Below, one piece after another: positions 1 through 7,509 of a stretch of DNA of 64,000 bases. The notes beneath the pieces are model-generated. The model saw only the letters and a list, made by a program, of their open reading frames with translations, was not told where the DNA came from and did not search any database. Both the position numbers and the translations under genes were made by a program. Numbering within the stretch: the first letter of the stretch is position 1; each line of letters begins with the position of its first letter. This DNA comes from Shewanella olleyana. GTDB taxonomy: Bacteria > Pseudomonadota > Gammaproteobacteria > Enterobacterales > Shewanellaceae. The stretch spans positions 1 through 64,000 of the forward strand of contig NZ_JAKILD010000003.1 of NCBI RefSeq assembly GCF_023283825.1. The letters run 5' to 3'.

Positions 1-291
1 CAGCCCCATTCTCAAGAACCAACGGTAAGCGACGTTAACTTCGATTTCTTTGATGAGTTTACGCTCACTTGGAATACCAAAAAGGTAACCCAATAACATG
101 ATTTTGAAGAGTCTGACGGGGTCGACCGGTGGGCGACCATTATTAGGGCAATAGAGGTGGGCAACTTCGTCACGAATAAACTCAAAATCAACGGACTTAT
201 CGATGAGACGAACGAGGTGATTTTTGGGAACAAGTTCCTCAAGGGTCACCATTTCTAATTCATATTGTTGTGGACTAGGCTCTCGAAGCAT
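1..291 (-). CDS. IS1182-family transposase, N-terminal part (runs off window edge)
   Basis: The reverse strand reads an open frame of 97 codons from an ATG at 291 to the window edge, with no stop. The protein begins MLREPSPQQYELEMV and continues through LVPKNHLVRLID, NNGRPPVDPVRLFK and LLGYLFGIPSERKL, which I recognise as the conserved N-terminal (DUF772) part of IS1182/IS5-like DDE transposases. This region binds the element ends; the DDE catalytic core would lie outside the window. It is the only transposase gene seen in the window. Whether the element is complete cannot be judged from here. Confidence 0.85.
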   Translation of the reverse strand, partial: MLREPSPQQYELEMVTLEELVPKNHLVRLIDKSVDFEFIRDEVAHLYCPNNGRPPVDPVRLFKIMLLGYLFGIPSERKLIKEIEVNVAYRWFLRMGL

Positions 292-330
292 GATGATAAA
301 CTTGGTTATTATCTGTACTTCTATTAGATC

Positions 331-398
331 AAAGCCCTAGACGAATGTCTAGGGCTTTGTCAGCAGTCTGAACAGCGCCTATGGCGCTGTTTTTTTTT
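331..398. mobile_element. Two hairpins at the right end of the IS element
   Basis: A 12-bp perfect stem with a GAAT loop lies at 331-358 (AAAGCCCTAGAC and its complement). A second stem, AACAGCGCC-TAT-GGCGCTGTT, lies at 371-391 and is followed by a run of T on the + strand, so it can act as a terminator for + strand transcription. Sitting just upstream of the transposase start, they probably mark or insulate the IS end, which I place near 359-371. The exact boundary cannot be set without the other end. Confidence 0.5.
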
Positions 399-407
399 AT
401 TTCTTTG

Positions 408-471
408 TATTGATTAAAGATGGTATTGATTAAAGATGGTATTGATTAAACACCGTATTGATTAAACGTGG
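408..471. repeat. Tandem repeat, 16 bp x 4
   Basis: Four consecutive 16-bp units begin with TATTGATTAAA. Units 1 and 2 are identical (TATTGATTAAAGATGG); units 3 and 4 differ only in the last five bases. The array lies between the IS end and the 3' end of rimI. The period is not a multiple of three, so it is not coding. Confidence 0.9.
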
Positions 472-507
472 TATTTTACAGATATCGGATAACTGTTAAT
501 CATCACT

Positions 508-553
508 AAGTGATTTTGAATACTTTTAATAAGTGATTTTAAATACTTTTAAT
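508..553. repeat. Tandem duplication, 23 bp x 2
   Basis: Two adjacent 23-bp units starting AAGTGATTTT differ at one base. They end four bases from the rimI stop codon, so they form the immediate 3' flank of that gene. Confidence 0.85.
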
Positions 554-556
554 AAT

Positions 557-1072
557 TTACGATAGCCAACGATAATCCATTAAAATAGCATCTTCTTTTA
601 CCTTAGTTTCAGCTGCTAAAGCTTGTTGATTATCAGCGTTTACAATAGCGCAGGGGTAGTAATTCTTACGTCTTCCCGTTTCAACAAAACCTACTTTCTC
701 ATACAAGTATTTAGCCGACTCATTAGACTCGCGCACTTCCAGCATGACCACCACAGCATCATGACTTTTTGCATCTGAAAGCACATGATTAAGCAATTGC
801 TTGCCTAAGCCTTTTCCTTGACGATCAGACGACACACAAATATCTAATAAGGTCACTTCATCAACAATTTGTTGAATCACAGCAAACCCCAATAACTTAG
901 ACTCTTCAAATATCCCAAATACGCGATATAAGCGGCCAAAACAGTCTTTTAAGCTCGATAAGCTCCAAGGATGACTATGGGCATCAGATTCTATTGTAAA
1001 CATCTCAGATACTGAATCTTCGGCTAAGACTTTGATCGTAAATGAATCGCAAGCAGATTGAATTGAGGTCAT
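557..1072 (-). CDS. rimI: Ribosomal-protein-alanine N-acetyltransferase RimI
   Basis: GNAT-fold enzyme expected to acetylate the N-terminal alanine of ribosomal protein S18, using acetyl-CoA in the cytoplasm. The acetyl-CoA loop is visible as SSDRQGKGLGKQLLNHV, followed by VVVMLEVRESNESAKYLYEKVGF and the RKNYYP segment typical of RimI. I chose the ATG at 1072 (MTSIQS, 171 aa): the only longer start is a TTG 15 codons upstream, and GGAAA precedes the ATG. It lies downstream of holD on the same strand, a pairing known in Shewanella and enterics. The C-terminus is about 20 residues longer than in E. coli. Confidence 0.85.
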   Translation of the reverse strand: MTSIQSACDSFTIKVLAEDSVSEMFTIESDAHSHPWSLSSLKDCFGRLYRVFGIFEESKLLGFAVIQQIVDEVTLLDICVSSDRQGKGLGKQLLNHVLSDAKSHDAVVVMLEVRESNESAKYLYEKVGFVETGRRKNYYPCAIVNADNQQALAAETKVKEDAILMDYRWLS

Positions 1073-1245
1073 TAAGGATAGTTTCCAGAAGGTATTAACG
1101 TAAGTATGCACTGACAATAAAACAAATAGTGTTTTGCTTGTTTATCGTTTTTAGCTTTTCGTTATTGTGCTTTCGATATTGTGTTTTCGCCAGTGTAAGA
1201 GTAAGTGTAAGTGTATTCACAAGCTTTTTATTGGCTTTAAATACA

Positions 1246-1590
1246 CTAAGCCGCTGTTTTATCTTGGTGTAAACAAAGCTGTTGCCATAACTCTCGCTTA
1301 GCTTTGTGACCGATTTCAAGCTCTTTTAATGGCGCGGACACCAGCCAAGCAACGCGAGGGCGAACGCGTAACTTACGCATATCCCACACCACTTGCATAC
1401 CTTTAACCATCTCAGTATCAAAATCACAGTCGGCAAGTTCAATGTTAAGCAAAGCTAAAATATGGGAAACAATCGGATGCTGGCTAATATCAGATTCAGT
1501 ATCATGAATGATCAAATAAGGTTTTCCTTTTGCATCAGCACTGCGCCAACGAGTCACGCCCATAGCATCTAAAAAAGCTGACTTTTCCAA
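1246..1590 (-). CDS. holD: DNA polymerase III psi subunit HolD
   Basis: Small clamp-loader subunit that joins chi to the tau/gamma complex of the replicase. The 114-aa product has the two family landmarks: an N-terminal segment FLDAMGVTRW (compare QLGITQW in E. coli) and a C-terminal ELWQQLCLHQD (compare ALWQQICTYE). It is shorter than the 137-aa E. coli protein. The start is a TTG at 1590, seven bases after a clear GGGAG; the next ATG would remove part of the N-terminal motif. It precedes rimI on the same strand with a gap of about 170 bp. HolD diverges fast, so the call rests on two short motifs plus context. Confidence 0.8.
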   Translation of the reverse strand: MEKSAFLDAMGVTRWRSADAKGKPYLIIHDTESDISQHPIVSHILALLNIELADCDFDTEMVKGMQVVWDMRKLRVRPRVAWLVSAPLKELEIGHKAKRELWQQLCLHQDKTAA

Positions 1591-1683
1591 AAGAGTTCTC
1601 CCACTTTGAAAGGTTTGATTAACACGACTTGATAACAGAACAAGTAGAATAGCAGCTCATGAACGGGATTGTTAACCAAAAAT

Positions 1684-1714
1684 AAAGCGATTGACGCTTT
1701 TCAGCGTAATCGCT
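1684..1714 (-). terminator. Rho-independent terminator of the TPR-GGDEF gene
   Basis: AAAGCGATT-g-ACGC pairs with GCGT-AATCGCTTT. Read on the minus strand, the stem is followed by TTTATTTTT. It lies downstream of the diguanylate cyclase and before holD. Confidence 0.7.
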
Positions 1715-1751
1715 TTATCTATGTTCAATTATGATTATTTAATGAATCAAT

Positions 1752-1821
1752 ATTTAAGAGTCATTGTTTAAGAATCAGCGCCCAAGAATAATTGCCCAAG
1801 AATAATTGCTTAAGAATAATA
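1752..1821. repeat. Tandem repeat, 14 bp x 5
   Basis: Five 14-bp units of the form G-YYYAAGAATAATT. Units at 1780 and 1794 are identical; the outer ones have drifted. The array lies between the diguanylate cyclase stop codon and its terminator, so it would sit in the 3' untranslated part of the transcript. Confidence 0.85.
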
Positions 1822-1835
1822 GCTTAGCCGTAAAA

Positions 1836-3602
1836 TTAAATCACCACCGATTCAGCATCATTTTTGGCTACGACATCGGCATAATTGCATACTTGGTTAC
1901 GACCAGTATCTTTAGCAAGATACATGGCATTATCGGCATGGCCAGTTAACGCTTCAAGGCTGTAACCTGACTGGTGACTATCTGTCACCCCAAAGCTTGC
2001 AGTGATCGGGAAAGTATTACCACTTGGCGCGCTATCAATCTCAGCAATCGCTTTACGATAATCTTCTGCAATTTTCATCGCCGTATTGGCATCACAACGA
2101 GACAAGATAATACAAAACTCTTCACCACCTAAACGGGCAAAGATATCATTCTTACGGCCAATACTTTTACAAGTGCTAGCAACGGTTTTTAACACCCTAT
2201 CACCACATGCATGACCGTAATCATCATTAATAGTTTTAAATTTATCTAAATCAAACAAGATACAACTAATGTCATCTTGGTTAGTTTGACAAGCTACCAT
2301 CGCATCTTGTGCAGCAGAGGTGAAATGACCACGATTATATATTTGAGTCAAAGAGTCGTACTCAGCTAAATGTCTTAGGCGCTTTTGATTGCGATTAGAA
2401 CGAATGGCCGCAATAGCAAGCAAGCTGATCACCATGATTAATAACGCCATAAACAAGCGGTTATTTTCGGTTTCACTGTCAGCTAGACGCTGGCTCGCTT
2501 TTAGTAATTTATTTTGTTTATTCAGCAGTTCAATTTGAACTTTTTGCTCAACCGCTTTGTGCTGCGCAAGCTGGAAAGCGAGGTATTTGGTTTTTAAATC
2601 ATCAAAGTAAGTTTTATCAGCTTCTGCAAATTTTATATAATATTTTAATGCATCTTCAAAGTCATTACTTTCTACTGCAACTTTATAAAGAGCCTCATAG
2701 GCAATCATTTCAGGCTCCATATTATTCATTCCAGAGCTCAATGCTATTGTCTTTAGCCCAAAATCTTTTGCTTTTGTATATTCACGCTCTTCAATATAAC
2801 TACTCGCGAGTAATGAGTAATAATGTGAAAGCGTTGGAACATAGTTAATATCCTCAATTGGTGCTAGGTTATCTTGCAAAAGTTTAATGGCTAGATCACT
2901 ATCCCCATTATCAAGATGTAAGCGTGCCATAAAAGTATAAATAACACTCAACCAAACTATTTCATTATCTATAGTACAGGCTGAAATAGCAGAATTTATT
3001 TCAGGGGAATTTAATTGAAGGGCATTTAAATAAAATTTTGACTCCAAGATTAGTTCTTCCGCAACACAACTTCCTTGTCCTTGAAGGTTAATAGCATTCA
3101 ACTTCTGAGCGTATTGAAGAGCCAATTCATACTGACCAATTTTATTATAAAAGTATGAAATAACTGAAATTGCCATTTGACTGAGAGCAGGATCTTTAAC
3201 CAAATGTAAATCAGCCAGTAATTTTTCTATATAAGTTAAACCTTTGCTCCATTGTTTTGATAACGCCATAGTATTTAAAAGTGAAACATTTGCTCTCAGT
3301 TTTACTTCTATAGTAGTGTTCGACTCACTTAGGCTTTGCCAGATTTTTTGAGCCTCAACAAAATTACCTTTAAAAGCAATTTGATATGCTTTTAAATACT
3401 GAAAGTAATCACTTTGTTCTGGAGTAAAGCTAGGTTCGAGGTAGTCTAGATCGAGTAAAAGCTTATTAAATTGGATAGCATCTCGACTTCTTACGGAATC
3501 AGCTTGTGACAAAGCTTTATCCACATCAACCCTGCCATCAGCCCAACTTGGGGCTATGACAAGGAGTAATAATGCAAAAATCAGATAAATAACTAATTTC
3601 AT
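1836..3602 (-). CDS. TPR-containing membrane diguanylate cyclase (GGEEF)
   Basis: Makes c-di-GMP from two GTP. Layout of the 588 aa: signal peptide 1-21 (cleavage near SWA-DG), a long helical repeat region of TPR type at about 35-345 placed in the periplasm, a coiled stretch 350-380, one membrane segment 383-400, and a cytoplasmic GGDEF domain at about 413-575. The active-site motif is GGEEF (492-496), and an inhibitory-site motif RKND (483-486) has the canonical five-residue spacing, so the enzyme should be active and product-inhibited. It starts only 12 nt after the borosin-type precursor and has no obvious ribosome site of its own, which suggests co-transcription or translational coupling. 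A TPR sensor fused to GGDEF is common in Shewanella; its ligand is unknown. Confidence 0.85.
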   Translation of the reverse strand: MKLVIYLIFALLLLVIAPSWADGRVDVDKALSQADSVRSRDAIQFNKLLLDLDYLEPSFTPEQSDYFQYLKAYQIAFKGNFVEAQKIWQSLSESNTTIEVKLRANVSLLNTMALSKQWSKGLTYIEKLLADLHLVKDPALSQMAISVISYFYNKIGQYELALQYAQKLNAINLQGQGSCVAEELILESKFYLNALQLNSPEINSAISACTIDNEIVWLSVIYTFMARLHLDNGDSDLAIKLLQDNLAPIEDINYVPTLSHYYSLLASSYIEEREYTKAKDFGLKTIALSSGMNNMEPEMIAYEALYKVAVESNDFEDALKYYIKFAEADKTYFDDLKTKYLAFQLAQHKAVEQKVQIELLNKQNKLLKASQRLADSETENNRLFMALLIMVISLLAIAAIRSNRNQKRLRHLAEYDSLTQIYNRGHFTSAAQDAMVACQTNQDDISCILFDLDKFKTINDDYGHACGDRVLKTVASTCKSIGRKNDIFARLGGEEFCIILSRCDANTAMKIAEDYRKAIAEIDSAPSGNTFPITASFGVTDSHQSGYSLEALTGHADNAMYLAKDTGRNQVCNYADVVAKNDAESVVI

Positions 3603-3614
3603 TTTTATATAAAT

Positions 3615-3875
3615 TTATAGAGAAATTTCTGACTTATCTTCAGATGGAGCTTCCTCAGACTCTTCGTTTTCATTTTCATCCGCAGGGAAAAGTAAGCAGT
3701 ATATATCAGGGCAAACATCCATTTGTTTAATCACAGCATTTGTATCTTTGTTCATTAAAGCTGTTTTTAATTCAGAGCTTAAATTAGTTTCATTAATTGC
3801 TGAATGGAACTCTGTTAAGTTAGTTAAAATTGCATCATTTCCCATTCGTTCTAATAATTTAATAATTGTTGACAT
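3615..3875 (-). CDS. sonA: Borosin-type RiPP precursor peptide (SonA-like)
   Basis: 86-aa peptide, start at ATG 3875 after a strong AGGAG. Residues 1-52 (MSTIIKLLERMGNDAILTNL onward) form a helical domain that resembles, in length and pattern, the borosin binding domain of split-borosin precursors such as SonA. A short candidate core follows, DVCPDIYCLLFPADE (53-67), with a hydrophobic IYCLLFP centre and two cysteines, then a very acidic tail (66-80). The gene lies 105 bp downstream of a borosin methyltransferase gene, the same arrangement as SonM/SonA in S. oneidensis. Function (substrate for backbone N-methylation) is inferred from that context and architecture; the methylated positions and final product are unknown. 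Confidence 0.75.
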   Translation of the reverse strand: MSTIIKLLERMGNDAILTNLTEFHSAINETNLSSELKTALMNKDTNAVIKQMDVCPDIYCLLFPADENENEESEEAPSEDKSEISL

Positions 3876-3924
3876 CTTGTCTCCTTAAGTTTGCTAAAGT
3901 GCCGATTTAACGACGTTTTTTTTA

Positions 3925-3953
3925 GTTATAATGCAGCAATTGCCATATGCTAA
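3925..3953 (-). promoter_or_regulatory. Candidate promoter for precursor and diguanylate cyclase
   Basis: On the minus strand TTAGCA and TATAAC are separated by 17 bp, about 50 bp upstream of the precursor start. If real, precursor and cyclase could be transcribed without the methyltransferase. Both boxes are imperfect. Confidence 0.3.
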
Positions 3954-3980
3954 TACACTATTTAACTGCGTGATATCCTA

Positions 3981-4766
3981 CTACGCTAATTCTTGTTCAA
4001 TTTCAGCCAAACGTGCTACAAGCTTTTCATTTGGCAGCATTTTTTCACTAGGTGGAATAACTAGAGTTGTGTGCATATGAATATCTGCACCCACTAACTC
4101 TGAAAGCGAGATTGTTTCAATACGAATATTGTCAATTGGCAATACTGCAGCTTCATATAAAATAACTTGATGCTCTAAAGGATATTTTTCAGATAGTAAC
4201 TCTATCAATACCAGTCTGTAGGCAGCACCTGTAGAAAATTTTGTTAAAGATCTGTCACCCGCCGATCCAATTTGCCACAAAATCAGATAGCTTGAAGGAT
4301 CATACTGGCGCTTATAAAACATAAACTGGCTTGCTTCGAATTGTTGACATCCAAAACGACCAGGGTCTATACCTAAATCTGCGATTAGACAATCTTCAGC
4401 AGATATGCCAGGAATCATTTTGGCAGGAAACCCTTCAGCCTTTGCCATTGCAATAGACTTATGGGGAGCTTGTGCAAACACTCCTGGATGACCGTAAAAA
4501 GCACCGACAACTTTTTTGCCAGCCCTGACTTCGGTCATCATCGCAGTAACCATTTCGTTATAGGTTATTTGGCGTGATTTACCTTCTTGATAATACTTTT
4601 GTAAACTACGTACATCTTGATGCATTTCTTGCAACCATAACTCAGTAATACCATGAGATACAGCAGAGAAAACAACATCAGCTTGTTCTATATAGCTCTT
4701 ACTCAGAGGACAAATGTGTGCACCAAGAGTCATACCGATACCTACACAAGCTAAACTTCCAGACAT
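3981..4766 (-). CDS. sonM: Borosin alpha-N-methyltransferase, split type (SonM-like)
   Basis: SAM-dependent enzyme of the tetrapyrrole-methylase fold, expected to methylate backbone amides of the adjacent precursor in trans. Borosin hallmarks are clear: LQKYYQEGKSRQITYNEM, GAFYGHPGVFAQAPHKS and PGISAEDCLIADLGIDP closely follow the OphA/OphMA methyltransferase domain. Counterparts of its catalytic residues are present: the tyrosine pair 58-59, Arg65, Tyr69 and Tyr91. A generic cobalamin/porphyrin methylase would not share the KSR-x3-Y block. I start at ATG 4766 (MSGSLACVGIGM, 261 aa); the frame extends to a TTG at 4811 with no homology. No core peptide is fused at the C-terminus, so this is the split form. 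Confidence 0.88.
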   Translation of the reverse strand: MSGSLACVGIGMTLGAHICPLSKSYIEQADVVFSAVSHGITELWLQEMHQDVRSLQKYYQEGKSRQITYNEMVTAMMTEVRAGKKVVGAFYGHPGVFAQAPHKSIAMAKAEGFPAKMIPGISAEDCLIADLGIDPGRFGCQQFEASQFMFYKRQYDPSSYLILWQIGSAGDRSLTKFSTGAAYRLVLIELLSEKYPLEHQVILYEAAVLPIDNIRIETISLSELVGADIHMHTTLVIPPSEKMLPNEKLVARLAEIEQELA

Positions 4767-4919
4767 ATTGAATCTCTTATTCAAGTAAGTGACATACCCA
4801 CAGCTCAACAAAAAAGACTAACCATTTACCAACAAAGTCACAACAAAAAACTTTCAGATTAGAGCATAAATATATGTAAACATAAATGTTTAACTAATTT
4901 AAGTTTAAACTTTGAATAG

Positions 4920-5417
4920 TTATTTTTTCTGAACAGAATAAGTTAGATTATCGTCATCATTAATTACCAATTTCTTAAAACCAGATAGTCGCAATACTCT
5001 TTGTGGAGCGTAATTTTTGAGACTACACTTAGCATAGATAGTTTGTATGCTTAAATGGTTAAACCCATATTCGATAAGCCCAACTAATGCTTCAACAGCG
5101 TTGCCTTTTCCATGAGAAAGCCTATCTAATATCAAACCAGCTTCCGCTTCGCCCTCTTGATAGTATTGAAAATTCAAACTTTCAATACCTAAAAATTTAT
5201 GTTCACTTTTTGAATATATTGCCCAAATCATCATTTCAAAATTTTTCTTTGAATACTTGACCAAAGTAGCTTCAAACATTCTATCTGAAAATTCAAATGT
5301 TAATGGTTCTGCAATATTTTTCATAATCTTAGGGTCAGTATATAACTTATTAAAACTAGCTCTATCTTTGTTATTTATAAGCCTGATAATCAAGTTTTCA
5401 GTTTCAAACTCATGCAT
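4920..5417 (-). CDS. GNAT N-acetyltransferase (RimJ/RimL type) in the borosin cluster
   Basis: 165-aa member of the RimJ/RimL-like acetyltransferases (COG1670 type). The start MHEFETENLIIRLINNKD is the usual first strand (LxTxRLxLRxxxxxD pattern), the acetyl-CoA loop is degenerate around LDRLSHGKGNAVEALVGLIEYGF, and the closing SLKNYAPQRVLRLSGFKK matches the N-x-x-S-x-x-x-x-x-x-x-GF ending. AAGG precedes the ATG. It lies 27 bp downstream of the shewasin-like gene and 153 bp upstream of the methyltransferase, all on the same strand. Acetylation of the precursor is possible but speculative; a small-molecule or protein substrate is equally possible. The gene is visibly AT-rich. Confidence 0.75.
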   Translation of the reverse strand: MHEFETENLIIRLINNKDRASFNKLYTDPKIMKNIAEPLTFEFSDRMFEATLVKYSKKNFEMMIWAIYSKSEHKFLGIESLNFQYYQEGEAEAGLILDRLSHGKGNAVEALVGLIEYGFNHLSIQTIYAKCSLKNYAPQRVLRLSGFKKLVINDDDNLTYSVQKK

Positions 5418-5444
5418 AGAGAAATTACCTTCAGAAATTAATTG

Positions 5445-7175
5445 CTAACATGTTTGCTCAGCAAATCGAATTACGCCCGTTTCATGAGCTGAGCGATCAA
5501 ATATCACATAATAGTCATTCAATAATGGCGTTCCTAATAAGCATTGATTCGGCCATTGAGGTAATTGACTTAAAATTTTAAAACACGCCTTACCAGGTTT
5601 TGGGGAATTGAGCTGCCAGTAATGCTCTGGCTTGCAACTGATGGTTATCGCTTTATCGATGACTTCGTTTTTTCTATCAGGACATTCGTGGGTGATTTCA
5701 CCATCAAAAGTGAAGTGCAGTGTCGGCCAATGGCTTAAATCATCTGGGTGGTGGCCAGTCATGTCTCGGCCTTTAAATAGCTCAGTCATATCAATCCCCT
5801 CTTCTTGCAAGCGGATATCTTTAAACGGGGTGACTAACTCCACAAACTCTTCTGACACATTGTTAAAGCCTTTCAACATCGCTTCATACAATAAGTTGGT
5901 GAGCAAAATCCCTGAAACACCGGTATCAATAATGGCGTTACTTTTATGGGAAGCAATGTACTTTTCTTGTAATGCTGGGGCGGCTACAGGCTGTTGGTCG
6001 CCGACACTCATGGAATACAATTTGACGTTGTAATAGCGATTATGAATCACATCAATGGTCTTAAATTTACCTTGGTACAGCTCGGTGTGCTCTTTGCCAC
6101 CGCCTAAAATCAACCAGCCTTTGTTAAGTGGATCGGCTGCGATTTGCTCTTGAGTATAATCATCTTTGGCAATATGAATACTTGAACGCTTTGAGTGAAA
6201 AGCAAAACGATTATCCGTTAAGCCATTATTTTTCAAACGGGTAAAATACGGTACGACGGTCTGCTGAGGCTGCTTTTTAAGAAACTTCCTAAAGCGTTTT
6301 AAATCTTCGCCACTAAAGCGTTCTTGCTCGTCAGTTTCATAGCTCTTCGCTTCATGATCACTATGTGCTGGGCACACAGAATTTGGCTCAGAAAATGGCC
6401 ATGGGAATGTCGATGCTGGATTGATTTTATGCTCTTCAATATAGGCTGTTAAATCGTAGCTCTTGTTCAAGCCATAATAAGCCAGACCCAATATTCCATC
6501 TGCATCGGCAAAAGTTTTTTGATGTTCTAATGAGGGTACAATTGCTACCGGGCAGCCTTCTAAATCAAGCGGCTGATGAGCAAGGTTAAGATGCGGCAAA
6601 TGGGTTGTTGTATTTTTATCTAAGGAATCTTGCGCTAACAAATCATGTTTTAGCCCATCTTGGCTAACACTCACCTTAGTATGCACTAAAGGGCCGTCCC
6701 AGCCACCAGCGCCATAAATGACCTGCTGTGCAAAAGTGCTAGGTTCTAAGTATTCATCTTGATGTGGTTGATACACCTGCTTTTTAACTACTAAAGTACT
6801 GCTACCAGTATCAACGATTAGATTTGCAGGGCTAGCTTCACTGCCAAGGCGCATTTGCACGCAGTAACCGCCTTTGGCAAACACGTTCACTAGGGGTAAC
6901 TTTACTGTACGGGTTTGAGTTCTAACGGTATCAGTAGCTGTATCAATAGCATGAGCAAATTCAGTTTCAAGCACTGAATTAACTGCAGATTTAGCAGTCT
7001 GTTTAGCATCTTCAAGATGCTGCTGCATTTGATTATGATGATGACAGTGGCCTAATAAGTGTTGATGATGATCATCATTTGAGGCTTGAATAGCGGCTTG
7101 CTGATTGAGCGCTTGCTCTTCTAATATTGCTGTTTCTTCAGCGAGGGAAACCCTGTTATTGTCTTGCTCACTCAT
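5445..7175 (-). CDS. Pepsin-like aspartic protease (shewasin family), cytoplasmic
   Basis: Bilobed A1-family protease. The first catalytic motif is LIVDTGSSTLVV (Asp122) and the second is AIIDTGVSGILL (Asp417). Between them are a flap-like YGAGGW (Tyr154) and a DGILGLAYYG segment as in pepsins; the C-terminus has LLGTPLLNDYYVIFDR, the standard pepsin ending. Bacterial pepsins were first described in Shewanella (shewasins A and D). There is no signal peptide, and the N-terminal 90 residues are an unusual His/Gln-rich extension (HHQHLLGHCHHH at 36-47) followed by a predicted helix. The length (576 aa) also reflects an insertion around 260-310. It opens the five-gene minus-strand block, so precursor cleavage is a testable idea, not a shown function. 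Confidence 0.88.
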   Translation of the reverse strand: MSEQDNNRVSLAEETAILEEQALNQQAAIQASNDDHHQHLLGHCHHHNQMQQHLEDAKQTAKSAVNSVLETEFAHAIDTATDTVRTQTRTVKLPLVNVFAKGGYCVQMRLGSEASPANLIVDTGSSTLVVKKQVYQPHQDEYLEPSTFAQQVIYGAGGWDGPLVHTKVSVSQDGLKHDLLAQDSLDKNTTTHLPHLNLAHQPLDLEGCPVAIVPSLEHQKTFADADGILGLAYYGLNKSYDLTAYIEEHKINPASTFPWPFSEPNSVCPAHSDHEAKSYETDEQERFSGEDLKRFRKFLKKQPQQTVVPYFTRLKNNGLTDNRFAFHSKRSSIHIAKDDYTQEQIAADPLNKGWLILGGGKEHTELYQGKFKTIDVIHNRYYNVKLYSMSVGDQQPVAAPALQEKYIASHKSNAIIDTGVSGILLTNLLYEAMLKGFNNVSEEFVELVTPFKDIRLQEEGIDMTELFKGRDMTGHHPDDLSHWPTLHFTFDGEITHECPDRKNEVIDKAITISCKPEHYWQLNSPKPGKACFKILSQLPQWPNQCLLGTPLLNDYYVIFDRSAHETGVIRFAEQTC

Positions 7176-7413
7176 TAAGCTTTTGCTTCCTTGCTATTGA
7201 TACATTTTCTACTGTATCGATAGATATATCACCATATTAAAATTTACGGCATGTAATTCATTACGTTAGGCCCTTTACTTTAAATTAACATTGTTACAGT
7301 TGTCACGAAATAGATCAGTAGAATAGCAATTTTTATCTCTCACTTTCACTAGCCAGCTGTAAATTTATCGCGCCAAATAAACTGAAAACTGCCAAGAGTT
7401 AAAATTCAGGCAT

Positions 7414-7438
7414 AAAAAAAGCCTCAACAATAAGGCTT
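7414..7438 (-). terminator. Terminator of the three-TM diguanylate cyclase
   Basis: AAGCCT and AGGCTT pair around CAACAAT; the minus-strand transcript then reads a run of seven U. The rest of 7176-7509 holds no gene and should contain the shewasin promoter. Confidence 0.75.
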
Positions 7439-7509
7439 ATTAGGGAATTTAATTGCAAGCATATACAAGCAAAAATTTAACAGTGCGTATTCAGAATAGC
7501 CAGACACAA

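Noticed and set aside
1095..1319. 74-codon minus-strand frame between holD and rimI
   Set aside because: It overlaps holD, contains a run of LTLTLTL from a hexamer repeat (GTGTAA/GAGTAA) and has no ribosome site.
3981..4766. Annotation as a cobalamin or porphyrin biosynthesis methyltransferase
   Set aside because: The fold is shared, but the KSR-x3-Y block, the FYGHPGVF motif and the adjacent precursor are specific to borosin enzymes.
4877..4912. Small palindromes TAAACATAAATGTTTA and AAGTTTAAACTT between GNAT and methyltransferase genes
   Set aside because: The region is very AT-rich, where such short palindromes are expected by chance; kept out of the feature list.
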